64,000 bases of DNA, taken from Rheum nobile (Eukaryota; Streptophyta; Magnoliopsida; Caryophyllales; Polygonaceae). A model generated the notes under the pieces. The model was not told the origin of the DNA and did no database searches. It saw nothing but the letters and a program-made list of their open reading frames with translations. Positions 41,400 through 51,655 of this stretch are shown piece after piece (position 1 is the first letter of the stretch; each line of letters starts with the position of its first letter). The position numbers and the translations under genes were made by a program. The DNA is taken from contig WOAB01000598.1 of assembly GCA_027886185.1 (NCBI GenBank), positions 1,240,001 to 1,304,000 on the forward strand, read 5' to 3'.

Positions 41400-41507
41400 T
41401 GTCTTGCTCGTTGAGGAGAACTTGCTTTATAGTGGGGAAATCACGCCAACAGTGACCTCTACCCATACATTTGTAGCACTTGACATCTCTTGTCTGGGTT
41501 TGGTCAT
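41400..41507 (-). pseudogene. Gag zinc-knuckle segment of C, left of insertion B
   Basis: The minus strand reads RDVKCYKCMGRGHCWRDFP, then KQVLLNEQDKYEFEEE. It is a CCHC knuckle with the last Cys changed to Phe. It continues at 47192 on the other side of element B. Confidence 0.7.
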
Positions 41508-42863
41508 TGATCAGTACTATTTTGTAGGGTTTAACTAGGGATCGTTACCGGTGTTTAGGGTTCCATTTGTAGGGATTTAGAGCACAACTGTGGAATATGG
41601 AGTTGGAGAGAAGAAGTGTGGATATGGTGGTTTGGAGAAGCTAATTAAAGACATCCAGAAGACGAGGAGTAAACCACCTGAGGAGATGAAGAAGGATAGA
41701 AGAAGAGCCACACAAATGAGCAAGGAAGGAGAAGATAAGGGTTGCCGCGACCAACCGCGATCAAGGAAGAAGTCACGATGCAGCTGTGGCGAAAGACGGA
41801 GCGCGGAGCAAACGAGTGCCACTTCCGCGACCGCGGAAATCTGGCCACGCCTGCGGAAAATTCATGTGTTGTGCAAAGTCGAGAGCAGATTCCTATTTTC
41901 CGGGACCGCGGAATTGGTGCCGCGACCGCGGAAGCACACGGAGGCGACCCGTGAAGCTTTTCCGAGTTTTCTTATTTTTTATTATTTTCCGATTTTTATT
42001 CTTTTATATTTCGATACTTTAGTTTTATTTCCTTTTAGATGAGGTTTGTGATCTTTGGCTTTAGGTTAAGTCTATTTAACCTAAATTCCATAGCCTCCAT
42101 TCATTCATCTTGGTATCATCGACATTTGCAATCACGTTACAATTCAATTTTCCATTCAGCATTGTTTTCCTTTGAACTATGAAGAACTAAGCACCCTTTG
42201 CTTAGTCCGACAATTGAAGCCTTCATTTGATTCATGATTGTTAGGTTATAACTCTATTTCCTATTCCTTTGGATTATATATTTTCTCTTGAGCATATTCT
42301 TATTGATTCTTATTGATTTGACTGGTTTGGCCAATTAGTTGATATTAGTAATTGTCTATTGCTAGGGTTTGGATATTTCGGGTTGAGATTCATTATCTGT
42401 TGTAGCATCCATGATATTCTAGGACTGGTAGGACTAGTTTATTATGAAAGAGATTTGATTATATGTTAAATATTGCGGGTCGTGGTGTTGCATGTATCTT
42501 GGTTAATTCTCATGTTTCTTACTGCTATTGAATTAAATCTTGAAGGTTGGTAGGGATTGTTTAATAGTTAGGGTTGCCTGGACTGGTAGGACTGGTAACT
42601 AATTCAGAATAGGGACAAGAATAATCAAAGGAAGGAATAGAGATAACCTAGGACAAATCAATCATATGAAGAGTGAATATTTGTTTGGCTAAGTATTTTT
42701 CCCTAAATTGATTGAAACCCTTTGCTTTTGTTTATTTGTTTACTTGTTTGCCAACAATCAACCAAAAACCCCCCTTTGTTACTATTTCATGCAATCTTAC
42801 ATAAAGAAAGACAACTGCTCCATGTGGGATTCGACTCTTGCTTGCCCAAACTACTTGTTTAAG
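41508..42863 (+). repeat. 5' LTR of B, 3' end deleted
   Basis: Aligns with 45782 onward; after TACTTGTTT the sequence jumps to AAGTTTTGTTTTTTC, which in A lies just past the primer site. Two exact CCGCGACCGCGG copies at about 41825 and 41921. Confidence 0.85.
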
Positions 42864-42902
42864 TTTTGTTTTTTCTTTGTGTGTGTTTGTGTGCAAATTT
42901 TT

Positions 42903-42928
42903 GTGTGGACCTATCTTACGGTCCACAC
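42903..42928 (+). ncRNA. Leader hairpin of B
   Basis: GTGTGGACC/GGTCCACAC with the same 8-nt loop as in A and D. Confidence 0.65.
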
Positions 42929-42969
42929 CCGTGCTTTTGATTTTTTTTCCTTTTATTTTTGATACAGAG

Positions 42970-44446
42970 ATGGATAGATTTCCCCATTTCCGGCAGGAGC
43001 CGCAATATGACCCGTACTCCTACGCATACACTCCAGGGTGGAGAGATCACCCCAATTCGAGTTATGGGTACCAACATTACCCTCCTTATGGTCATGATTA
43101 CCAGGAGTTCTACCCGGGGCCACATTCGTTCTATCAGCAAGGTAATCCACAACAATACTATCCAGCCTAGGAGCATAGACCATCGGTGTCCAATCTAAGC
43201 TTCTCCATGTCTACTGAGGATACGTTTCGATATCTTATGCAAAGCATCCAGAACATGGAGAATCAGACTAGGCAAACGGATCAAGCAATAAGCAGATTGG
43301 AGGCCATGGCATCGGCACAACCAATATCCCACCCAGTAGTACACCAGAGAGAGAATGTCAATCAAGAGACGCAGTCCAGTACCCAAAACATGGAGAGTCA
43401 GATGGAGCAAATGGTTCAAGCGGTGAGCAGAATGGAAGCCATGGAATCAGCAACAACGCTATCTCACCCAGTAGTGCACCAGAGAGAGGATGTCTTTTCA
43501 ATGACCTTGCGAAGTACTGAAGAGCTACTTGTCGCCCCCTTAGCTGAAAGGGAACAACAAAATATTCAGGCGAGTGCAGACTATAGAGAGATGTCTACAG
43601 AAGAAAACCTCGACCGCGGTTTACTCAAGGAGTTGGGCCTTCCAGACGATATCTACGACCGCGAGGTGCTCCCTGAAGAAGATATGCCCTGGGAACTGGA
43701 GGAATTCAGCAACCACGAGGACGAGAGCCGCGACCGCGGCGTGACTGGCGAGGAGGGCGAAATCGGCGACAATCCGCGACCGCGGCAGGACACCCGCGAC
43801 CGCGGAAAAACCACGGAGGAACAAAAGCACCAAATTGGCGACAATCCGCGACCACGGCATGAAATCCGCGATCGCGGAAAAAGAGCCGAAGACAACGATC
43901 AGGTCGACGATTTTCCGCGACCGCGGAAATACTCCAGACGCGCCTCTTCGCCCCAATGTCCCCTATGATGACTATGTGTGCCCCTACTTCCCTCCGCTCG
44001 GATCAGAAAAGCCTCCCGCACCCTTTCCTGAAGCTCTAAAGGACACCAAAAAGGTGGAAAACGACAAGGATTTATTTGAAACCTTCAGTTACTGCGAGGT
44101 AAAGTTTCATTTGCTCAAACTAGCAAACAACATCCCTCGCTGCAAGGAATTTTTAAAGGCGCTATGCAAGATCAAGAAAAAGAAACCGAAGGGGAAGCAC
44201 AAGAAAGAAACTGGGAGTAAAAGGGCAACTTTCTCCACGCTGGATACGGGGCAGGACAATCATGCAGCCCCTGAGATGTTAGGTAGGCCATTTCTGAAGA
44301 TGGCAAGCGCAATCATGGATGTAAATAGCAGTCCACCCATCATGAAGTGTAGGGGACTGGGGGTAAAGCTCAACATAGAGCATACAAAGAGGCATCCCCC
44401 TGATATTGACCCCAGGAGTTCAGTTGATGTGGGCAACCCAAGTTGA
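42970..44446 (+). pseudogene. gag with protease remnant, element B
   Basis: ATG at 42970 (MDRFPHFRQEPQYDPYSYAY), in-frame TAG at 43168-43170, then the same frame continues to about 43930 (repeated STQNMESQMEQMVQAVSRME and SHPVVHQRE units, then STEELLVAPLAE and RDRG/PRPR units). It shifts frame inside the last palindrome near 43925 and continues with VPYDDYVCPYFPPLG, a Lys-rich stretch and EMLGRPFLKMASAI to the stop at 44446. The catalytic part of the protease is missing, as in A. The coiled-coil unit is duplicated compared with A. Confidence 0.8.
43608..43935. repeat. CCGCGACCGCGG palindrome cluster inside gag of B
   Basis: Four exact copies and several near copies within about 330 bp; they encode alternating RDRG and PRPR. 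Confidence 0.8.
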
Positions 44447-44461
44447 GGTGGATGAGTAGTA

Positions 44462-44507
44462 TGTCGAGCCACGACAATAACTAAGGCGCTATCCGGGAGG
44501 CAACCCG
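44462..44507 (+). ncRNA. Paired hairpins after the gag stop of B
   Basis: TGTCG-AGCCA-CGACA (44462-44476) and CGGG-AGGCAA-CCCG (44494-44507), 15 nt after the stop, same 17-nt spacer as in A and D. Confidence 0.65.
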
Positions 44508-45137
44508 AGGTATGTATTTCTTGCCTTGTCTTTTCAATTCATGTTTTTATTTGCATTTGTGTTAGTGTGCTTTTGCTTTTGTTTTTGTTTTGTTTGTAAA
44601 CTAACCTGCAGGGAGGAGGCCCGAACCTTATTGAAGAAGGTGTTTCCCACACCAATTGTAAGTCCTCCTATTGCCCTGCCCGAAAAAAAAGAAAAAGTTC
44701 TACCGAAGGCCAACTGTCCGAGTTACCCATGAAGAGAAGGTGTGCATCATGTTGTCAAGGAGGAGACATTAGCCCCACACATTATTTAACAACGATGATG
44801 GCCCTACAATTGACAGCTAAGGAGGAGGAATACTAGAGCCCACACCATGATCATACTCGGGCTCCACCATGTGTTCGTTGAAGGCCGTGCAACCCCGACT
44901 TACTTGCTATACCACTATTCACCAAAGTGGGTTCCTTTTGGTTGCACGGTAGGAGAAAAGTTAGGAGTTGATCGTGAAGATGCCCGCACAACACCAGAGA
45001 CCTGTGCTTCTACTGTTTTACCGCTAGCAACAACTTTAGCGTCCAAGCCAGTTTGGCGACGTTTGTGAGTTATTTTTTGCCTTTCCCTGTGCTTCTATTC
45101 TTTTTTGTCTTTCATTACATTGAGGACAATGCAATGT

Positions 45138-45152
45138 TTAATCATGGGGGAG
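45138..45152 (+). other. Internal polypurine-tract-like copy in B
   Basis: TTAATCATGGGGGAG, about 630 bp before the terminal tract. Confidence 0.55.
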
Positions 45153-45228
45153 GTTTTTATACTTGCTATGTCGTTGAGGAGAAAAACGAATAATAAATAA
45201 AAAAGGCAAAAACTAGAAATCCTGGGAT

Positions 45229-45385
45229 AAGTCGAAAACCCGAAAGTCCGGCTTAGGTAATAAGCAGGTGGCTTGGACCAGCATTAGGCTGGGGTAATAA
45301 TTGGTCAAGAGTGATGTGAGTATATATGTGAGCCCATCTATTGAAAAATGAAATGAGTGGCTTGGTGAAAATCTGAAAGGGCGCC
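45229..45385 (+). ncRNA. 3' noncoding hairpin block of B
   Basis: 45229-45254: outer stem AAGTCG/CGGCTT with GAAA loop, inner stem partly lost. 45278-45292: CCAGC/GCTGG. 45364-45385: GGTG/CGCC with GAAA loop. The outer stem AAG/CTT replaces AGG/CCT of element D, a compensatory change. Confidence 0.55.
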
Positions 45386-45770
45386 TTGGCAAAATGACTG
45401 AAAAGAAGAAGAGTGATTATTAGGATTCCTCATTTTACCTGGTGTGGCGACATAAGAAGAGGTGATATAAGGAGGATTCGGGTAGGTCACTCTAGGAGGT
45501 ATAAGAAGATAGATGGAGGCTAGGATTAGATTTTTATTCACTCTATGGTGTTCGGGATAAGCTTGGGGGAAGTACTTTGCTTTCCTTTAAGCTTGGTTGG
45601 TGTTGTATTATGTGTGTGTTGTGTTGTGCATATTGTGTTGGTGCCTTGGAGATTCATTGTTAGGTGCAATTCTTAGAGGAGATGATTTTTCTGTGCTTCC
45701 TGAGACCTTGGGGATTTGATTGGAGGAGTAGGTTTATTTTAGCTTACTCGAGAACGAGCAAGGTTTAAGC

Positions 45771-45781
45771 ATGGGGGAGTT
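45771..45781 (+). other. Polypurine tract of B
   Basis: ATGGGGGAGTT directly before the 3' LTR. Confidence 0.8.
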
Positions 45782-47191
45782 TGATCAGTACTATTTTGTA
45801 GGGTTTAACTAGGGATCGTTACCGGTGTTTAGGGTGCCATTTGTAGGGATTTAGAGCACAACTGTGGAATATGGAGTTGGAGAGAAGAAGTGTGGATATG
45901 GTGGTTTGGAGAAGCTAATTGAAGACATTCAGAAGACGAGGAGTAAACCACCCGAGGAGACGAAGAAGGATAGAAGAAGAGCCACACAAATGAGCAAGGG
46001 AGGAGACGATAAGGGCTGCCGCGACCAACCGCGATCAAGGACGAAGTCACGATGCAGCCGCAGTGAAAGACGGAGCGCGGAGCAAACGAGTGCCACTTCC
46101 GCGACCGCGGAAATCTGGCCGCGCCCACGGAAAATTCATGTGCTGTGCAAAGTCGAGAGCAGATTCCTATTTTTCGCGACCGCGGAATTGGTGCCGCGAC
46201 CGCGGAAGCACACAAAGGCGACCCGCGAAGCTTTTCCGAGTTTTCTTATTTTTTATTATTTTCCGATTTTTATTCTTTTATATTTCGATACTTTAGTTTT
46301 ATTTCCTTTTAGATGAGGCTTGTGATCTTGGGCTTTAGGTTAAGTCTATTTAACCTAAATTCCATAGCCTCCATTCATTCATCTTGGTATCATCGACATT
46401 CGCAATCACGTTACAATTCAGTTTTCCATTCAGCATTGTTTTCCTTTGAACTATGAAGAACTAAGCACCACTTGCTTAGTCCGACAATTGAAGCCTTCAT
46501 TTGATTCATGATTGTGAGGTTATAACTCTATTTCCTATTACTTTGGATTATATATTTTCTCTTGAGCAAATTCTTATTGATTCTTATTGATTTGACTGGT
46601 TTGGCCAACTAGTTGATATTAGTAATTGTCTATTGCTAGGGTTTGTATATTTCGGGTTGAGATTCATTATCTGTTGTAGCATCCATGATATTCTAGGACT
46701 GGTAGGACTACTTTATTATGAAAGAGATTTGATTATATGTTAAATACTGCGGGTCGTGGTGTTGCATGTGTCTTGGTTAATTCCTATGCTTCTTGCTGCT
46801 ATTGAATTAAATCTTGAAGGTTGGTAGGGATTGTTTAATAGTTAGGGTTGCCTGTACTGGTAGGACTGGTAACTAATTCAGAATAGGGACAGGAATAATC
46901 AAAGGAAGGAATAGAGATAACCTAGGACCAATCAATCATATGAAGAGTGGATATTTGTTTGGCTAAGTGTTTTTCCCTAAATTGATTACAAACTCTTTGC
47001 TTTTATTTCCCTTGTTTGCTTTGTTTACAACCAATCAACCTCAAAACCCCCCTTTGTTACCATTGCATGCGAACTTACATAAAGATTGACAACTCCTCCC
47101 TGTGGGATTCGACCCTTGATTGCCTTTGCTACTTGTTTAGGTTTGTTAGGATTTATTTTGACCAGATAACACGACTAAAACATGCCTGTCA
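45782..47191 (+). repeat. 3' LTR of element B
   Basis: 1410 bp, TGATCAGTAC to GCCTGTCA, followed by GTCAT. Holds two exact CCGCGACCGCGG copies (about 46099 and 46194). Visibly more diverged from its partner than the LTRs of D. Confidence 0.85.
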
Positions 47192-48323
47192 GTCATCTCT
47201 CTTTGGTGCTTGAAGTGGATGAGGGGCGCCGGTCTTGGGAGGAATTTTAGGGGCTTCTCCCCTTGGCTCTAGGCACTTTGGAGGCTGATAAGTGGAGCTA
47301 GACAACCTATGGGAGGTCCAAGGCCGAGGTGCACTAGAAGTCTTCATCTTCTGGTGGTTGTTGTATACTTGAGTGCCATAGTGTAGGACCTCCTCAATTT
47401 GAGTACATGTCCCAAATCTTTGCATCTTCACATGAGACGCAACATCACATTCAAACCACTTATAAACATAGAAATTACATATCGATATGGAAAACGAATG
47501 CTCGAACGAAACATCAATTCTATAAGTTCCTTATAATATTCATCAGGGTCCTTGTGGAGATGGCGGGGTAGTTTTGGTAAGCTCGCTCTTCCTTCTCTTG
47601 CTTCCACCAAGCATAGGGGAAGTCGGTGAAGTGGATGGTTGATATGGCCACACGTTGTGCATCATTGTAGCCATAGTAATAAAAAATCACCTCGGTTTTG
47701 GACTCCCAATCAAGGTACGGTTCAACATCGAAAGTACCAGCAAAAGTTTGAATAGCAAGTTTTATACCTTGGTGATGCTCTCTCCCTTGAGGCCTCTTGT
47801 GATATTCGTAGGGAAATCATCGGTTGTCATATGGATTGGCTCACGGAGGGGCACCTCTATACCCTGGTTGATCTTGGGGCATCATAGGCATATGGAGCGA
47901 CATCAACAAAGTGCCTCGGGGTGCTCGGTAAGGAGCTCTTTGGCCTCGCTCAAAAATAGCCCGAGTGCCCTGCCCTTCAACTCGTGGTGGCATAGAATCA
48001 TCATACTCGTCTTGACGGTGTTGAGACCTTCTGTATGGTTGTGGAAGCCACACATCACGTCTAGGCATATTGGAGGGCCCCGGGTCTAGAAGAGCCTCGA
48101 TGGATTTGTGGTCAAGAGTGGATGCTTGGTGCTCTTCACGACTCTCCACGGGAAGAAGACCAAATCCCTCCTCTAGGTATTTAGCAACTTCTTGCCTAGC
48201 CCGATCATAGGCTTCCGTAGAGTCAGCGAGCCTCTTGGTCTCAGCCTCTTCTTACATTTGGCGCACTACGACTTGCAAGTCAATCAAGCACACCATCTTG
48301 TCATTTCCCTTTGGACTAGTCAT
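47192..48323 (-). pseudogene. Gag of element C, right of insertion B
   Basis: A likely start is the ATG at 48323 (MTSPKGNDK). Later parts include YLEEGFGLLPVESREEHQ, a Pro/Arg-rich stretch, DPDEYYKELIELMFRSS (Gag core end) and QRFGTCTQIEEVLHYGTQ. Several frame changes and stops. It continues into the zinc knuckle at 41507. Confidence 0.6.
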
Positions 48324-48458
48324 GGCATATTTTCCTTTATCCTCTTGCATGATTTCTCAACTGAAACTAGGAAAGAAAAATTCAGAAAACAACTCACCAA
48401 AACAAGCAACTTGTGAGGTTAGTAGTGACCCAAAGAATGGACAAAGTCCAAAGTTTTA

Positions 48459-48470
48459 GAAATACCACCT
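48459..48470 (-). other. Possible primer site of C
   Basis: The minus strand reads AAGGTGGTATTT just after the LTR end TTACATCA. Only the TGGTAT core fits tRNA-iMet, so this is weak. Confidence 0.3.
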
Positions 48471-48471
48471 T

Positions 48472-49786
48472 TGATGTAATTATGAAATCACAAAATTCAG
48501 AGAAGAAATGGTAGGTATGTAGCTACTTCAACCAAGAACATCAAAACAAATCAAGGTTAGGTTCACACAAGTATCGGCACTCAAACAAGTAAGATCAAAG
48601 ACTAGACAAATTGTTACTTCAAATTTTCAGAATTTGAAGTGCTCTACTTGGACTAGGTTTGGGATGAAAAAGAGACGGATTATACCTTGGCCAAACAAGT
48701 ATGCAAGTCTAAACCCAAAATATAATCAAACCAAAGTTCACAAAAGGCATGAAAGGCAGAAAAATTTCAGTGTAGACAAGAATACGATTGGCCTTAGCTT
48801 GACTTCTATTTCTCGTTGGGTCCGAATTTGTCTAAGTTCGACCTCTCTTTCTTACTATTTTTCATCAAGTCTGAGTTATTCTAAGTCCAACTTCTTTTTC
48901 TTGTCAAGTCCAACTTGTACTTTCAGTTTTGATGGCCAAAGAAAGTGATATACACAATTGCAATTACAAGATGCAAGCAAGGTGACAATTTTGTGCAAGA
49001 ACTTTGCAAAAAACTTTTAGAGATTCAGCCGGCCTAAGTTCACCCTAATTCAGCTATATGTTGACCTTAGATTAACATACAATGATATTAACCAAGGTTC
49101 AAAGTAAAATTTCAAGGGGAAGGGTCGGTTTAGTAGGCTGGAAATTCAGAGGTTCACGAAGTAAATTCAGCAGAATAGGTGAAGTCGACGATTCTGATGT
49201 AGGTTCGGGATGAAATTTCTATGAGACTTAAATAGTTACGTGACACGTGTCTCCACCAGATTTTAGAGAAAATGCACGAGTGGATTTGAAATGCGCCCAT
49301 GGAGAGTGCAACGGTGTCATTCTAGTGCGACATCGGCGACGCTGGACACTTGCTGCAGAAGAATCACCATGTCAAATGCAATTTGTCTCGGCACACCTGA
49401 GCTCCGAAGGTTTCATTAAAGGTGTAAGGCCAGTTGACAAGTTTTGGCTCGAGTATTTGTGCTTGGAGGGTGGTCGACGTCGTGCACACTTGGAGGAACC
49501 CTAACGAAGGCGCGCGTTTGGCTTCCAGTGAGTGGAGGAGTCGGCGCAACTGCATTTTTCCCCTGCACTATTGACTTCCCTAGGCTTATTTGGTCCTTAG
49601 AAGACTGTGGAAGAGAATCCAAGTCATTTGGAGGTGATTGGATCGGTGAGTTGCGAGGAGGAGTGACTTGCGGCGTGGGCGCCGGTGCTTGCTCTAGCCA
49701 TGGGGGAGTTTCTTGGTGACCTTGGTCTTGGTCTTTATTGGCCTATGCCTTTTTGTTCTTGATTGATCATAGGGGTGATCACATTA
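48472..49786 (-). repeat. 5' LTR of element C
   Basis: 1315 bp from TGATGTAATT to GATCACATTA. Its right 600 bp matches 37467-38059; its left 700 bp does not match the other LTR. Confidence 0.5.
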
Positions 49787-49791
49787 AACAT

Positions 49792-50207
49792 GCTATAAGT
49801 TAACCGAAGGTTGTTCAAGGAATTTGCCTATCACGGTAGATCGATGAGCTCAACCCAAGCATAAGAAGGATTTAAAGCTTACTCGTAAGCTAAGTTTTCA
49901 ATCATTCTTCTTGAGTTTATAAAAAAGCATCACATGTCTCGAGAGTTAATTTTATCGATATGCGTTAATTGTTGTGAAGTGCAAGATTGAAACTTGGTGT
50001 AAGTAACACCATTAAGCTGATGATTTGATTTTCATACGGATACATTGAAAGCATAGTGCGGGCTATTCGAAGCGATAGGCCTACGGGCCACAATGGCAAA
50101 TGTTGCCATCAACCCATGTTGTTTCCCCTTTGATTATTGTCAAACTTACTGACATTTAATATCGCCAACGAGGCAATATCTATTTATCTATAATTTATAT
50201 TGATCTT
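49792..50207 (+). other. Body of element E, no gene
   Basis: Noncoding continuation of E after insertion C. Nothing recognised. Confidence 0.45.
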
Positions 50208-50660
50208 AAAGACTTGGGTCGCAAGAGATTGACCCCGAAACTGGTGAGCACGAGCTGCTCAAATGCTAAACATCATACGCTGCCAAAGAAACATAGAGCA
50301 CAAGCTGCCTAGAGATCAGAAAGTGAACTAGCTATTATGCTAGCTGACATGTATGCTAAAGCACATGCTGCTTAAAGACAAAAGTGGCACAACCTGCCAT
50401 GGAGACATAGAGTACAAGTTGCTCGAAAATCAAATGGCACAAGCTGCCATCGATACCCGATATTTTCCTAATTTTTATTTTCAAAACTTTATTACATTTT
50501 GATATTGCAATTGAGAATTTTCTTCTATCAATCATGTTTTTCATTGATTATGTGTTGGTGGTTGTGTGAGATTAAACCCGAAATAGGTGAGCACCAGCTG
50601 CTCAAAGCTAAGAGTGGCACAGGCTGCCACAGGGGCATGGAGCACAAGCGACTCAAAAAA
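50208..50660 (+). repeat. GCACAAGCTGCC-type repeats in the 3' part of E
   Basis: About ten worn copies of GCACAAGCTGCC/GCACGAGCTGCTC spaced around 30-40 bp. A larger duplication pairs 50230 (CCCGAAACTGGTGAGCAC) with 50576 (CCCGAAATAGGTGAGCAC). Confidence 0.6.
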
Positions 50661-50662
50661 CA

Positions 50663-50974
50663 ATGGACGTTAGTTGTCAAAATCAAGGCATCGGTTATGA
50701 ACCAATCGACGCTAGGCATCAAAACCAAGACATCAATTATGCAACAGTGGATGCTAGGTGTCTAAACCAAGGCATCAGTTATGCAGCAATGAACGCTAAG
50801 CATCAAAACCAAGGCATCGCTTATACAACAATGGACACTTGGTGTCAAAACCACGACATCGGTTATGCCACAATGGACACTTGGCGTCAAAACCACTATA
50901 TGAGTTATGCATTACATGATGTTGCTAAGCGCATGGAACTCAAAAAAAATCTGATAAGAGCTGACATACCTTGA
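50663..50974 (+). repeat. 42-bp tandem repeat, open frame of 14-residue units
   Basis: Six tandem copies of a 42-bp unit from 50663 to about 50905 encode DARHQNQDINYATV-like 14-residue units in one open frame of 103 codons. Unit copies differ, mostly at codon positions that keep Q-N-Q/H and the Tyr. No similarity to a known protein; tandem repeats before the 3' LTR are common in Tat/Ogre elements. Confidence 0.7.
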
Positions 50975-51057
50975 ATCTCTTAAAAAGAGTTGGGGCATGG
51001 CCCCGAGCCAGGAAATTGGTTTGAGAAACCAACAAAGGGTGAGAAACCGAATCAGCA

Positions 51058-51302
51058 GAAGGTGCACGGACCATCGCTGGAGTGCACGGACCGTGTTGTC
51101 GCCTCTGCAAGAAAAACGCGAAAGTGCACGGACCGTGCCGTCATCACTGGAAAAAACTCCGGGAAAACACTGTCTACACAGATCGTGCGCTGGAGCGCAC
51201 GGACCATGCGGTCCCCTTTGCAGCCAAAGTGCATGGACTGTTTGGTGGCCTTTGTAAGAACAACAAAAATGCACGGTCCGTGCGCTAGAGTGCACGGGCT
51301 AT
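51058..51302 (+). repeat. GCACGGACCGTGC-type palindrome cluster
   Basis: About eight full or half copies of GTGCACGGACCGTG, a 13-bp inverted repeat with central A, spaced 20-60 bp, in the 3' part of E. Confidence 0.75.
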
Positions 51303-51518
51303 GTTGTCTCCTCTACAAAAGATTAATCAGTGCATCTACATTTGTACACCTGCTTGCTTGACTAGCGCTCTAAACCCTGTGGTGGGACCCGTTATGCATT
51401 TGACCCTCCGTTCAAACTCCAATTTACCCAAGGTTGCACTAAAGGGTGCACCGAGCCCGAGTACGTGCTCAAACAAGATAGGCCCAGATGTGGGCCAAGA
51501 GTTAAAGTGAGGGGTAAA

Positions 51519-51655
51519 TGAAGAGGTAATTTATTTACCCATAATGTAATATTATTAATTATCCTTTGATGGAAAAGGATGATGGATATTTAAAGATAGG
51601 CCCTTTAAAAAGCTTGGACTTGGATTTTGACTAAATGAAGGAGGTATATATTGAA
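51519..51655 (+). repeat. Truncated 3' LTR of element E
   Basis: Starts TGAAGAGGTAATTTATTTACCC after a purine-rich stretch and matches the 5' LTR for about 130 bp, then changes to unrelated AT-rich DNA. Confidence 0.6.

Larger units (their letters stand above)
41508..47191 (+). mobile_element. Athila-like non-autonomous element B, primer site deleted
   Basis: Inserted in gag of C with a perfect target duplication GTCAT (41503-41507 and 47192-47196). LTRs start TGATCAGTAC. The 3' LTR (45782-47191) is 1410 bp; the 5' LTR is cut at about 42863, where a small deletion removes its last bases and the whole primer site. It has the leader hairpin, a broken gag(-protease), the conserved 3' hairpins and both polypurine tracts. 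Same family as A. Confidence 0.9.
36996..49786 (-). mobile_element. Degenerate CRM-like element C, split by element B
   Basis: Ends are TGATGTAAG at 36996 and GTGATCACATTA at 49786, with the same 5 bases AACAT on both sides (36991-36995, 49787-49791). The minus strand gives gag, zinc knuckle, protease, RT with YFDD, RNase H and integrase pieces in order, all with stops and frameshifts. It is interrupted in gag by element B. The two LTRs match only in their outer 600 bp. Confidence 0.75.
29304..51655 (+). mobile_element. Tat-like non-autonomous element E, split by elements D and C
   Basis: The 5' LTR end and the primer site TGGCGCCGTCTGTGCG (29660-29675) are of the type seen in Tat/Retand/Ogre elements. 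The 3' LTR at 51519 shares with the 5' LTR the blocks AATTTATTTA, GTAATATTATTAATTAT and GGAAAAGGATGATGGA. Without the insertions (D with one target copy, 30867-36413; C with its right target copy, 36996-49791) it is about 4 kb. It holds tandem repeats near both ends and no recognisable gag or pol. The 3' LTR is cut after about 137 bp. Confidence 0.7.
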
